Source of the DNA: Protostelium mycophagum
Lineage: Eukaryota; Evosea; Variosea; Protosteliida; Protosteliaceae
NCBI GenBank assembly: GCA_002081555.1
Contig: KV920897.1
Location: 1 to 54,934, forward strand
Length of the DNA stretch: 54,934 nt
Direction of reading: 5' to 3'
This document shows positions 22,527 to 33,800 of the stretch, in pieces. Position numbers and translations under genes: made by a program. Every line of letters starts with the position of its first letter. Position 1 is the first letter of the stretch. Below the pieces are notes generated by a model. The model did no database searches. It saw only the letters and a program-made list of their open reading frames with translations, and was not told where the DNA came from.

Positions 22527-25500
22527 TCATGCTGTTGTGTCTTCTGGCTCCTCCTGTGCATCACTCCATCCCTCCTCATTCTCTTCCTTCTTTATCTCTT
22601 GTGTCTCTGTATCCTCTTCTATGCTCTCTACACTCTCTTTTGCAGCTGTTGAAGAGTGCTCCTCTTTATCTTGTACTTCTTTCTTTTCGAAGAGGACGTC
22701 CTCTTTGGTTTCCGGTTCTTTTTCCGGTTCCTTTTCCAGTTCCTTTTTGGTTTCCGGTTCCTTTTCCAATTCGTCCTTAGTTTCCGGTTCCTTTTCCAAT
22801 TCGTCCTTAGTTTCCGGTTCCTTTTCCAATTCGTCCTTGGTTTCCGGTTCCTTTTCTGGTTCCCCTTTGGTTTCCGGCTCCTTTTCCAGTTCGTCCTTGG
22901 TTTCCAGTTCCTTTTCCAATTCGTCCTTGGTTTCCGGCTCCTTTTCTGTTTCCGGCTCCTTTTCCAGTTCCTTTTCCGGTTCCTCTTTCTCATCTTCGAC
23001 TTGTTTTTCCTCTGTTTTCTGGTCTTCCTTCTTGTTTTCCGATTCCTTTTTGTCTTCTTTTTTCTCATCTTTGGTGTTTTCCTCTGGTTTATCCTGTTCT
23101 TTTTGTTCTTTCTGATTTTCTGACACCTTCTCCTGTTCCTTGACATGTAATTGCACCTGATGATATCAGTAGAGTGATGTCTATATTTCACTTACAGCAT
23201 CTACAGTTGCCCGGAGATTCGCATGCTCTGCGCTCTCCCGCCTGATATCAGCAGACTTTCTGATGGTATCTACGGATGCTCTCAACACTTCAGTCGACTG
23301 CACATGATTCAGTATTATTTACAATGTACAAGGCTGTTTTTGGTACAAATACGTTTGTCTCATATTTCTTTGTGATTTGCGACGCTGCTAACTAAACCTT
23401 CGGCTCAGCTCCTTTGTTGTATTTTACTTGTCATATTTTATAATAACTTGGAAATCTTCTCCAGAGAGGATACCCGCGCTTTGCGACTCTGCCCAATATC
23501 TTGTGCAACTTTGGAACATATGGCATTCCACAATGCATATATACAGAAGACTAAATGACTATGCTTGCAGCTCTGCCACAACCAAGTTGCGGTCATTAAA
23601 TAGAACATAAAGATTCTCCACCTGCAATCTCTGCGACTGAATGTTGAACGCGACTCCACTTGTCTGGGGTTTAGAGAACGGGCTGAACCAATTGTAGACG
23701 GACCCGACTACGGGTATGTGCCGCATCACTCCCTTCTGGTGGATGATATTTATATCCTGTGCGAGCATCTTCTCCTCTGCCATCTTTATACCCTTCTGTA
23801 TCACTTCGGTGATCTTCTCTGATATCTTGAAGATTCAGTCGTGACGTCATCAATCTACAATGGATAAAAGCAATAATAAAGTTTATTCATATGAATCACT
23901 AGAAATGTTGCTGCCGTCAATTAAAAGAAAATATTTGTTTTTTCCGAAGATATCAATCTTAAAAAACTCACTTTTTCAGAGGGTTTGGTGGTCGTGGCGG
24001 TCTTGTGTATATCCTTCACAAACTGGTTTATATTATCCTCGGTGATGCCTTGCGCATCTAATGCCAAGCATATACACGGCCGTCCGGTGCTGCTGTTTCC
24101 CTGCACAAATACGGGGTCGTGCTCTTTAAGATTCTGCACGATCTGACTGTTGAGACCGTCGATCTCTCTTTCAATGTCTTTACCGTGATCTACAACGCTC
24201 AATTTTTCGGATTTTATTTTAATTTTGAAAGTGTATTTTAGACATTGTTTAAATTTAAAATGTGATTTATTCTTAAATGAGAAATTCCGATGATAAAATA
24301 ATTCTGAATAAATTTGTAAAACTCAATTTGTAAAAATCAATACCTTGACCCAGCAATAACTCAGGAGTGTATATGACAGCTCCAAGAGCGATGAGATCAG
24401 TGTCCACATAGCATAAAGAGTTATAACCCTCCACTGCCTGTTTGAACCACTTGACACATTGGTTCGTGGCCTGTATGGACTCTGACTCTCTCTCTATGAT
24501 CTCTTCAAATGCAGAAATGTCTGTGTCATTCGGCTCTTTCGCTGAGATATCGTCAGAGATGTCTTATGCCGGATTTTCCGCAGTTGCACAACTTTACATT
24601 TGTGAAAAGAAAAATAATTAATTGTAGATGAGGATTTGAGTCATGTCTTGGTAGTCGTAGAGGACCCGTTGTAGATGAGAGCACCACAAAACTTACATGA
24701 AGAAAGTATATCCATGACAACCGAAGAGTCACTATCTGCAGAGGAACAAAACACTGACGGCGTCTTTGTCAATATCTACAACTGTCATTCTCGAGATCAA
24801 ACCATAATAGCATTTTCATTACCTTCTGATTGACATTCGGAAGATGTGCCGGCGGATATTCCATTCTGAAGGATAATAACAATGGTGAATTTGTGCTTAC
24901 TATTTGCACGAATGGTATCTCCCTGATCTTGTTCTCGATTAATCCCAACTAAAAATATTAAAATTTATTTTGTTAGTGCTGATGACGTGTGTATTTTAGA
25001 GGTGTCTTAGGAGATAGAGAAGATGTTTGGGTTGTAGTTACCGTTGAGAAGGCTCTGTCTATTCTGTACTGTATATTGTTCAATCCCATCTTCTGTATGA
25101 TGAACCATAATGGCAACAATGATGTGTCATATTTATATCCGTTCGTCTCTTGTATCTCTAACGGTAACCTTTTCAGATCAGAAATCACTGGTTTGGAAAT
25201 TCAAAAAATGAATTTCATTTTTTGGCGCCAAAATTCTTTTCAAAAATAAAACCTGTTTGTCCTCGGAAAAGAAGCGTAATGTGTGGCGCCACTGCATCCC
25301 AACAATTTACTGATATTATAGAGTATAGAGTTGGCTTGTTGTAGAATCATGATGGACTCTGAGGGCTGGATTCCACCCTGAAGCAATGTCTTATTTCCTT
25401 CTATATGTAACCACAACCCGTGATTATCACAAACTCTTCTTATAGAGGTGACGTTTGCGACGTTCGCGTGATCTATTTAATTAAGAATATAACCAGAGAA

Positions 25501-26912
25501 TGGAGGTACTGTCGTTGTAATGTTTTATGGACAACTGTACAACCACGATGGGAATTGCAATGGTATTAAAACACAAACTCTACATTTTATAATGCTGAAA
25601 CAATTACAACACAGCCGCCATCCTGCGGCAGAGCCGTGATAATACATACAGACACCACGCTGCATAAATAAACTTGATTGCATATCTTCCTGTAAACATT
25701 ATGCCGCGGCTCTGCCGCAATAAAAAATTATGCTGCGGTAAAGGTACAGTGATTTTGCATCAGCAGAGCGGTAAAACACTTCTGCCATAACATCACCAAG
25801 TCAACTCAAGATGCCTCCAGCTGCATACCTGCGTCCAAGACAACTAGGAAGGGGACGTTCTGGTCTTCTATATCTCTTCTCACGGCGGCCTCCAGCGTTT
25901 CAGGGTCGATGATATTCTTTCCGACTGTTTCTGTCAGGAATTTTCAAAATTCAAAAAGAAGATTTTACCGCCAAATAATTGTACCGCGGATTCTTTTGGT
26001 AGACCCACGCTGACGGCGTAACGCTCTGCGTTGATGCTGCTTTTAGAGGATATATATAGACGTGGTTGTTGTAGTGAGCCGTCTGCGGTCTTGAACACTT
26101 GAAACCCTAAGCTTCCGTAGTTTGGAAATTTGTTATAAAGTGCCACCTTTGTCGCTGGCACGCTTCAGAATTCACAGAATTGAACATCGCATCATTTTCG
26201 AGATCGACTTTGATGTCACAAGATACAATTATTTACCAATGGACCTGGCCTTGGAATCATCATCACCCCAAATGCCGACAGAGTCCTCAGGTAGTCTGCA
26301 GTACATCAACACTATCAATCTTTCATTTCGACTTTTGTCCATGATTTTAGTGCCTCAGACAAAACTTTTTCAGAATTGCCAAATGATTTGGACTCACCTA
26401 AACACTTGCTTCAACCATTGTGCCAAGTGTTTGGAGGTAGATATACCGAGTTGTTGAGTTTTTTGTGAGGATAATAATACGGTCAAGATGGATCCCACAG
26501 AAGCACCTAATATCTCCAACTGTGCGCATGGTGACAATTGTCTTCTGATCGTTCGTCAGAATGCGTCGGTCATTTTCTTAACTCACAGGTGATCTGCTGA
26601 GCCTCTGTGGGAGGTGACTTCCCCTAATAATGTCTCGAAATCTCGTAACAGTTCATCACTTCGAACTGATTCTTGAAGAAGTTGTTCGTCTTTGTATTTT
26701 GTCTGTGATTCCCCAACATTTTCGTCCAAACTGTGACTCTTTAACATCATGTATTCATTATCACGATTCACATCTTCGGGAGGAACCTTTGCAGTGATTG
26801 GAAAAACTCGTGAGATAGTTTGTGACTATCCATTTACAGAGTAGCTGAAAAAGATCGGTGACAGTGTCTGGGCGATGATGACGTAGTCCAAGTTGTTACG
26901 TATTGTTTCCAT
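22527..26912 (-). CDS. PDXDC1: PDXDC1-like protein (PLP-dependent decarboxylase fold) with Glu/Lys repeat tail
   Basis: PDXDC1 belongs to the group II PLP-decarboxylase superfamily; its substrate is not firmly known. The start is placed at 26912 ([19 protein letters not shown]). Blocks that align with human PDXDC1 in order are [92 protein letters not shown] and, best of all, [20 protein letters not shown]. The middle and C-terminal order leaves little doubt. I could not place the catalytic lysine confidently. After the conserved part the last exon adds a long acidic repeat tail of [10 protein letters not shown] units not seen in the human protein. Introns carry GC hairpins. Confidence 0.82.
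22690..22990 (-). repeat. Coding 30-nt tandem repeat (10-residue [10 protein letters not shown] unit)
   Basis: Roughly nine 30-nt units, partly interrupted by shorter ones, encode variants of [10 protein letters not shown] in the last exon of the PDXDC1-like gene. Nucleotide identity between units is high, so recent slippage or unequal exchange is likely. The product would be a highly charged helix or disordered tail. Confidence 0.88.
25605..25760. repeat. GC-hairpin repeats in PDXDC1-like intron
   Basis: Copies of the GCGGCAGAGCCG and CCGCGGCTCTGCCGC palindrome occur in both orientations near 25610, 25700 and 25735, in AT-rich intron sequence. They belong to the same family as those in TRAPPC10 and formin introns. 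Confidence 0.75.
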
Positions 26913-27699
26913 GAAAGTTACGACCAAAGATGTCTTGCTGTGGTTGGTTGAACAAAATTGTCCAAATTGCCACAAACAAAATGTCTATAAGGTCATTGTG
27001 TTGAGAAAGAATGTCCAGTTGTTGCTTTGGGCTTCATTTTTAATTTTGATCAATTTGGAATCAGGGCGGTACCTTCACTTTAATTGCCACCTTCTTACTC
27101 ACTCAACGAGCGCCTGTATATCACAACCGTTTCTGTCGATGTAACATGATAAAAATTATCAATTACTCTTTTTACTCTTTTTACTCGTTTATTCAGCCGC
27201 AAGTTGGCCTGTTTTACAACTGGCCTGCGTGCATCGCACGTGCGGTGATCGGCCTCTGGGCCTAGCCGTTACCCCGGCTCAGGGTAAAGTATTGGTGATT
27301 GTCGGTTCGTGCCTCTATGTGTCATTGTATTCTTCTATATATATGGAAAATATCCTAGTCATTTGGGACTCTGCGTACTTATTTAAGTTGAGTCTATTAG
27401 TATCTTGTTTCCGATCGGACCTCAGAACTGCCCAGTTCACCTCGTTGTAGTGAGCAACAAATGTTTTGGATTACCGCAGCGCTGTCACAAAAGATCTCTG
27501 AGCACTCTTGTGTCCGTTTTCTCTTCGACCTCGCACAGGTAGAGGTGGATGGAATACCCCCAGAGCTGTTGTATTCACCAAGTCAGACCATTTCGCTGCG
27601 AAGCGTTGAGACGAATTTTGAACAAGACGAATAGATAAGCACAGTGTATCGTTGTAGATTTAATGTTCAACACGCGAAATTTCAATTTGCAAAAACAGT
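26913..27699. other. Intergenic region with a GC-rich fold-prone patch
   Basis: No exon is supported across about 790 bases. Around 27195-27290 the base composition turns GC-rich and several short inverted repeats follow each other, for example GTTGGCC...GGCC, GTGCATCGCAC and GGCCTCTGGGCC. This could be a structured RNA or simply promoter sequence. I could not fit it to a tRNA or other known RNA. A decamer copy (CGTTGTAGATT) is near 27650. Confidence 0.4.
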
Positions 27700-30073
27700 T
27701 CAAAGACAACTACAATCATCGATCTCCAGATCATCCAGATGCATTCTCTTTCTCTGTCACAGCGAGTATTAACATCAATACTCACCTTTAAACACTCAAG
27801 CTGCGGCACAATCACATTGTGTGAAATCACGATCGCGATCATCATTGGGGGTAGACAAAGAGGGTAAAACAATAATTGATTCTTTACAACCGCAGAGTCT
27901 TTTAATATATATTTCTTGATGAGAAGAGAGCTCTCGGCCAATCCTCAAGGATTTGTACGACCTCATTTGCTGCCTGCAACATCAGTATATCAAAATAGAT
28001 TAACATTATTGTCTTCATTGTTGCACAGTTGGTGATAATATTTTAATAATAAATTATTTTGGAAATCTCTAAAATCACTAAAAATTGCACAAAAATCACT
28101 AAAACTACACAAAAAAATCACTTAAATTACACAAAAAAATCACTTAAATTACACAAAAAAATCACCAAAATCACTGAAATCGCAAAAAATTCACTAAAAT
28201 TACACAAAAAAATCACTACAATTGCACAAAAAATCGCACAAAAACCGCACAAAAAAATCACAAAAATCTCTCGATTCGCAAAAAATTCGCTAAAATCACA
28301 AAATCGCACAGAAAATCCAAAAAACAATCCCACCTTCCTGTTTTGCGGTTCTCGATCCTTCTGGGCGTGTGCCGCAGCGACAGCCGCTGTCGTAATAAGA
28401 TATCGCGTATCCGTCAGTTGCTCTTGTCTATCGATCCACGCTGTGGGGTCGTTGAAATAATACTGTGACTTTTGGTGTTTCTTTCGCATCACCTGATATA
28501 ACTCTGAAGATGTCAGCATGATTGAGGTGAGATGTCTTAATAGTGTCAGTGAATCTGCCGGTACTGATTTTGTCAAGGTGGAAGGTATATCTACACTGTG
28601 GATCTGCCAGTACGAATTCTGTCATGGCAACATCAAGTCTACACTGCGGCTCTGCCGCAGTACAACAGACTCTTTGCAACATAAAGCCACAGATAACAAT
28701 TATACACATTAACCAGCCCGTTGATTATTTTTTTTTTATTTTTTTCGAAGATTATAAATATCCGTCAGAATTTAATATTNNNNNNNNNNNNNNNNNNNNN
28801 NNNNNNNNNNNNNNNNNNNNNNNNNNNNNNNNNNNNNNNNNNNNNNNNNNNNNNNNNNNNNNNNNNNNNNNNNNNNNNNAATAATAAAAATTTTAAAATA
28901 AGTTGTATTCACCTTTGTTGAAGTACCATTCTGGGAGATGTGTCAAAAATGTGCAGAAGGCTTTGTGCGTGATGCCGCCCCAAACGTGGGACATCACGTT
29001 AAGTACCGAAGATGCACAACCGTAATGTCCGTGTCTTGACAGGGACTCGATGATTGTGGTGATGAAATTGTGACTGAGACTGACATCTGATCTCTACAAC
29101 TCTTCAAAATACATTTGTGCTATTATTTTTTATTTTTTCAAACTCCAAAATTAAAATAAAAATAAATGTGCACAATAATAAAAAATTATAGGAATTGTTA
29201 AAAACTTGGAAAAACAGCGTTGTAGATACTCACTCTCATTTCTTTGATTATAACAGGAATATCCTTAAATCTCCCGTTGATTTGGGAATAATCAACCCAA
29301 TTGTTGTAGAAGACGATATTTTTCTGCGAAATTTCAGTATTTTCCCAGAAATTTCGTCGAAATTTCGAGAAAAACTCCACCTGGATCTTGCCTTGTGACA
29401 TTTTTTTCAGAAGATTTTTCACTCTGTCAGCCTGGCCTGTGTGCGAGAACACTTGCAATAAAGACACCGAATTTGATGTATTTAGATGTTTCTCTACCTC
29501 TGAACTCAACTGTCCAGAGTCAATATCAGTCGTGATTTGAATTTTGAATTGGTGAAAATGGCGGCAAAACTGCAAGCACAGAAAATAATTCGGGGGTCAG
29601 TTTGATCATGTACATAAAATAAATTCATGTCTTTGGAATGTCCAAATGGAAAAAGGTAAGGTCTGATTTATGGCAAAGCCAAATGTATTTTTGTGCTTTT
29701 AGCGATCTGTATTTGGCGCTGAGTGCTGAATACATCATCACCTGCTGTATTCTTCATATGACGCAAAAGAGATGATATTAACATGAATGGGTACCTTCAA
29801 TGCCTCTGTGAAATTCCTCTCTTTGACTAATTTTCCAAATGCCTCTTCTGGGCTTGGTGTTGAACTTTGATCTGCGATCGGTTGTGAATCATCATTTGTG
29901 TTTTGTGTCTTCTGCTCAGAAAAGGTTCTTCTTGTCGTTGAACGGGTTGGGATTTCAAGCTTTAACACATTGGTGTTGATCTTTGAGTTGATCAGAACAC
30001 GTGTGTTGAAGATGTTCTTTGGGGCTTGCAATAGAACCCTGTTATTGCATAGTGAGTGTCTGAAGGCCAACAT
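27700..30073 (-). CDS. Probable mitochondrial PPR-like helical-repeat protein (spans assembly gap)
   Basis: The start at 30073 (MLAFRHSLCNNRVLLQAPKN) looks like a mitochondrial presequence and leads to SPEEAFGKLVKERNFTEALK. After an intron, SLLQVFSHTGQADRVKNLLK and, in the next exon, NFITTIIESLSRHGHYGCA with SSVLNVMSHVWGGITHKAF resemble pentatricopeptide helices. A further exon carries SQYYFNDPTAWIDRQEQL and ITTAAVAAAHAQKDREPQ. The last exons end VPQLECLK and RKRMHLDDLEIDDCSCL. A 100-N gap falls in the middle and one intron contains an A-rich tandem array, so exon structure is uncertain. PPR proteins bind organellar RNA, but that role here is inference. The exons left of the gap might belong to a second gene. 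Confidence 0.5.
28066..28330. repeat. A-rich tandem array in an intron
   Basis: The array holds about fifteen imperfect units of the type AAAAAAATCACTAAAATTACAC, length 16-22 nt. It shifts to CGCACAAAAA variants toward the right. It abuts a coding exon of the PPR-like gene. Confidence 0.85.
28780..28879. other. Assembly gap of exactly 100 N
   Basis: One hundred consecutive Ns, a conventional filler for a scaffold join of unknown size. Flanks are T-rich on the left and A-rich on the right. Any gene call across it is provisional. Confidence 0.99.
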
Positions 30074-30162
30074 TCGAAAGAAAGGGAAATGATCCAACAA
30101 CTCGAGTTGTAGTTGGTGTTTTTCTCAGATCATATCACAGCCCATCGGAAACACCGTCAGAA

Positions 30163-30558
30163 ATGGATCAAGTATGGACTGCGCTCATTGTTGCAGCTCT
30201 TTCTGCCGCCTTCACTTGGCATTTCAAATCAGGCGAAGTGAGTCACCTCCATTTTGAATTATTCCCTATTCAGATCAAATATGTCACCGCACTCCTCTCT
30301 TTCGTGAAGTTCTTCAGCGCTCAGTCTTGCAGGAGAAAGAGGAGAAGGAGGAGAAACCGAAAAATGGACAAAATGATGCGACAGAATTGTCGTTGTTACG
30401 GTGAGCTTGATCATTGAATCTACAAATCACGATTCAGAATACAATTCGATGTTCTTCATCTTCACAAGCTCAAAATCAAGCTCAGAAAATCTCTTGATCA
30501 GACACGGCATCATGATCGTTCTAAGAGCTCGATGAAAGATGAGAGCGGGGATGGGTGA
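30163..30558 (+). CDS. Small single-pass membrane protein, family not recognised
   Basis: ATG 30163 gives MDQVWTALIVAALSAAFTWH, a transmembrane segment or signal anchor. With a 35-nt intron and a 29-nt intron the frame continues through IKYVTALLSF, then EKEEKEEKPKNGQNDATE, then RIQFDVLHLHKLKIKLRKSL, and stops at 30558 after KDESGDG. The total is about 90 residues, with a hydrophobic start and a charged tail. It starts about 90 bases from the divergent PPR-like gene. The splice sites are good but the reading rests on them alone, and I recognise no family. Confidence 0.5.
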
Positions 30559-30877
30559 TGTTCTTTGCACAAACACGAACGCAATGCGCGGATCCAAAGC
30601 AACCAAATTTTCACATTAATGCTTCCATATTTTAATTTGACAGTTTAATAACGTGATTCACGGTTACAAACCGGCGATTTTCGCGGTAATCAACCGCATC
30701 CTCTGGAAGCATAAACTCACTGTCGGCTGGTATTTGCGCTACTGTGCTTGATGTGCAGAATGTACACCGCCAAAATACAAAATTTGAGATTCCAGGGAAA
30801 CTTCGTTGACTCGTTGTAGATTTGAAAATGCGGAGCTACGAAGGAGCTTACAGACGGCAAAACCGAAATTCACAAAA
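30559..30877. other. Intergenic stretch with two CGGT-type foldbacks
   Basis: About 320 bases have no supported exon. Two short foldbacks occur: GATTCACGGTTACAAACCG near 30655 and CGCGGTAATCAACCGC near 30685. They resemble the foldback family at 38.1 and 39.0 kb. A decamer copy (CGTTGTAGATT) is near 30812, just before the RapGAP start. Confidence 0.5.
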
Positions 30878-33800
30878 ATGGAGACAATGGAGGACCCTGG
30901 GGATGCGTCCCCCGCATCTACAACCCTCACCCCGAAGTTTAAACTCGCCCATAGGAGGTGAAATTTACGTGAAAATTCACCATGTCAATATATATCCCAT
31001 TTGTCGCAGCTGTGGTGCGGCAGAAAATTATATTGGAAAATAAAATGTAAAAAATTTGAGAATTTACAACGTTGTAGAACCGTATCAAATATGGAAAAAT
31101 TTGACAGCTCGAGAGACCTCCTCGAAAGTATTCAAGTCAGAGTCGACGACTTTCAGAAAAAGAGTATGTCCACCCCAAGAATCTTCACTGAAATTTCCAG
31201 ATGACATTTCAGATCCCAAATCTGGTTCTGAAGAACCAAAGATGGAGAAGAATCGTGAATTGAAGGGAGTGACAGAATTATCCGATTTTGTCGACGAAGA
31301 GACGCGGACAAGCGACCCAACCGCCGAATTTTCCAAGAAAATTTCCCAAAAAGACGCAGAAATCTCTGTCCTCAAGGCCGAGGTAACATCTTCACGTTGA
31401 AAAATGAAAAATAATGACACCTGTCAAAAGTTCTTGGAGATTTCGAGGAAAAATCAGGAGCTCCAGGATCTGTTGGAGGAGGAACGCAAACAGCACCAGG
31501 CGAAATTAGATCTGTCACAACGAACTGTCAGATTTCTGGAGGAGCAAGTGAAAATCGCCCACAAAGCGATGGAGCAATACGAACTCAGCGTGAGGGCCAC
31601 CTTGTCGGAGCAGGTATGATTTTTTATTTTTTGATGGAGTTGTTGCTCCGCAGACAAAAATTTTGTTGTAAAATAAGAAAGAGGGCTTCTGAGAGCTGTC
31701 AATTCGACATGTCAAATCTGACAGAAAACGTCACGTTGACATTTTTGACAGTCTCTTGTCATACCGAATGTTCAAACGAGCGCGGAGAAAGATTTAGAAC
31801 TTGAAGGGCGAATCGCCCAACTCCAAGGCGAGATCGGCCAGTACAAAGAGTTATTACAGGTGAAATTCCGTCGAAATTTCATTTCTCATGATACTGATCT
31901 ATTTTTAGATCGAGAGTGAGAAGGCGACTGAAGTGGAATTGAAGCAGGAAGTCAGTTTTCCATGAAATTTCACGATGCGTCTTGATCTACAACGCTGACG
32001 TGTTCAGGTGAACAGACTTTCCGTAGCCATAGCGACACAATCTTCACAACTATCTTCTCTCATGAACAAGGAAGCCACCATGAGGTACGTTCAATCACTT
32101 CACAAATTCAGAATTTTTCATGATTTTTTAATATATTTTAGCTTCGAAATATAATTTATTTTGGTGAATATTTTTGAAGGTTGTAAAGAGACAAGTTAGG
32201 ATGTTCTGCAAATAACACAAAAAATATTCTTTGCGGCGAAAAGCCGTTCTGTATTTCAGAGCCCGTTTTCTATTATCTTTATCTCAGACTATTAGAAATG
32301 TGCCGCGTTGTAGTTGTCCGTGAAAATTCCAAAACTGACTCGTTGTAGTGAGGAGTTGTTACATTTGAAGACACAATTGCAACGATCTGAGAATAAGAGG
32401 GAACAACTCGAAAAGCAATTGAAGACTGATGAGGTAGATTTCCATTGTTCCGGATTTTTCCCGGAATTTTTGAATGATGTCACGTGAAAATTCTTGGAAA
32501 ATTCTGACGAGTCTAGGAGTCTTCAACCCGTGAAAATTCGCGGGAAACCCATATCTTTGACGAAAAGTTTATCGCACAGCTGGAACAAGGCCTGGACCAA
32601 ATCGCGGCATCCAACAAGACGGTAAGTCTTCCCTGCAGTTGTAGATCAGAAAATTAAATATAATTATTTTTTGTATTTTTGGTTTTTGTGCGGTTTTTCG
32701 TGTTTTTTGCGAAAATTTTTACAAATCAATCATTTTTTAAAACTTTTTGTTTTGTGGTTTTGTTGGGAAAATAATTTTTCATAAATTTATATTTAAAAAT
32801 AAAATCATAATCTGAGGGTAGGAGAATATCGTGTCACAAGAGAACAAACTATCCGCATCCCTCCCTGCATCTACAACTGCCAGCAAGTCCACGTACAGAC
32901 GTAGAGTGAGTTGAAATTTCTTCGAGTTTTCTGACCTGATCTACAACAGTCCGTATTCCAAGCAGAGCCGCCACTGCGACAATTTATGCGTAAAAGCTTA
33001 GAGCAGTTGTTAATTGAGGAGGGGAATGATACACCCCATTATACACTACAATTTCACGGAAAAGGTGAGGAATTTTCTCTGAAATTTCGAGTTCTCTCTG
33101 ATGATATTTCAAGATTTTTTTTTTGGAATTTTTCAATTTTTTTCTGAAATCTTGACAAATAAAAAACTTCAAAATCAGAAAAATAAAATCAATCTACAAT
33201 TGACGTTTTCAGACCATCAGATCTTCACGATGTTTACGAGCAAGAATGGCACTTCCGACGCACTCCTCGTCGTAATATCTCCACCCTTCCCAGAACGTGG
33301 AACAGAGTTACGTACGGCCAACGTTCTCATTAGAAACAGCCAGGTGATTTTTCTGCGAATTTTCTTCTGGGATTTCCAAATATATTTTTGGCGCTTCGGA
33401 ATATACAGCATCTGCGAACGCATCTGCGCATCTGATGTTGCGCACGAGAATCTGACGCATTGTAGAATGACTATCTATCGTTGTGCTCTGCTCGGAATAT
33501 TCAGGAACTTTTCCGTAGTCTCATTCAAATGCAACCCAATATCTTCAAGGATGTTTATGCGTTAGGATCCACGAGGTGAAATGAATTGTAGATGATCTGA
33601 ATATAGACCATACGAGTTGTAGAACGATTCAACTTACGTAAACAGGGCGATGCTCTCCTCCATCGGAAAAAATACACCTCCTAATGTTCCGCTGCTGAGG
33701 ACTCCTGACTTTGCTAAAAAGTGAATTTCCCCCGAATTTTCACTGATTAACCATCTCACATCCGAAAAATTGAAAAATACGTAAGTCACATCATTCTACA

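Noticed and set aside
22537-23123. Long plus-strand ORFs of Ser/Phe-rich repeats opposite the Glu/Lys tail
   Set aside because: They are antisense shadows of the [10 protein letters not shown] repeat. The minus-strand frame continues the conserved PDXDC1-like exons.
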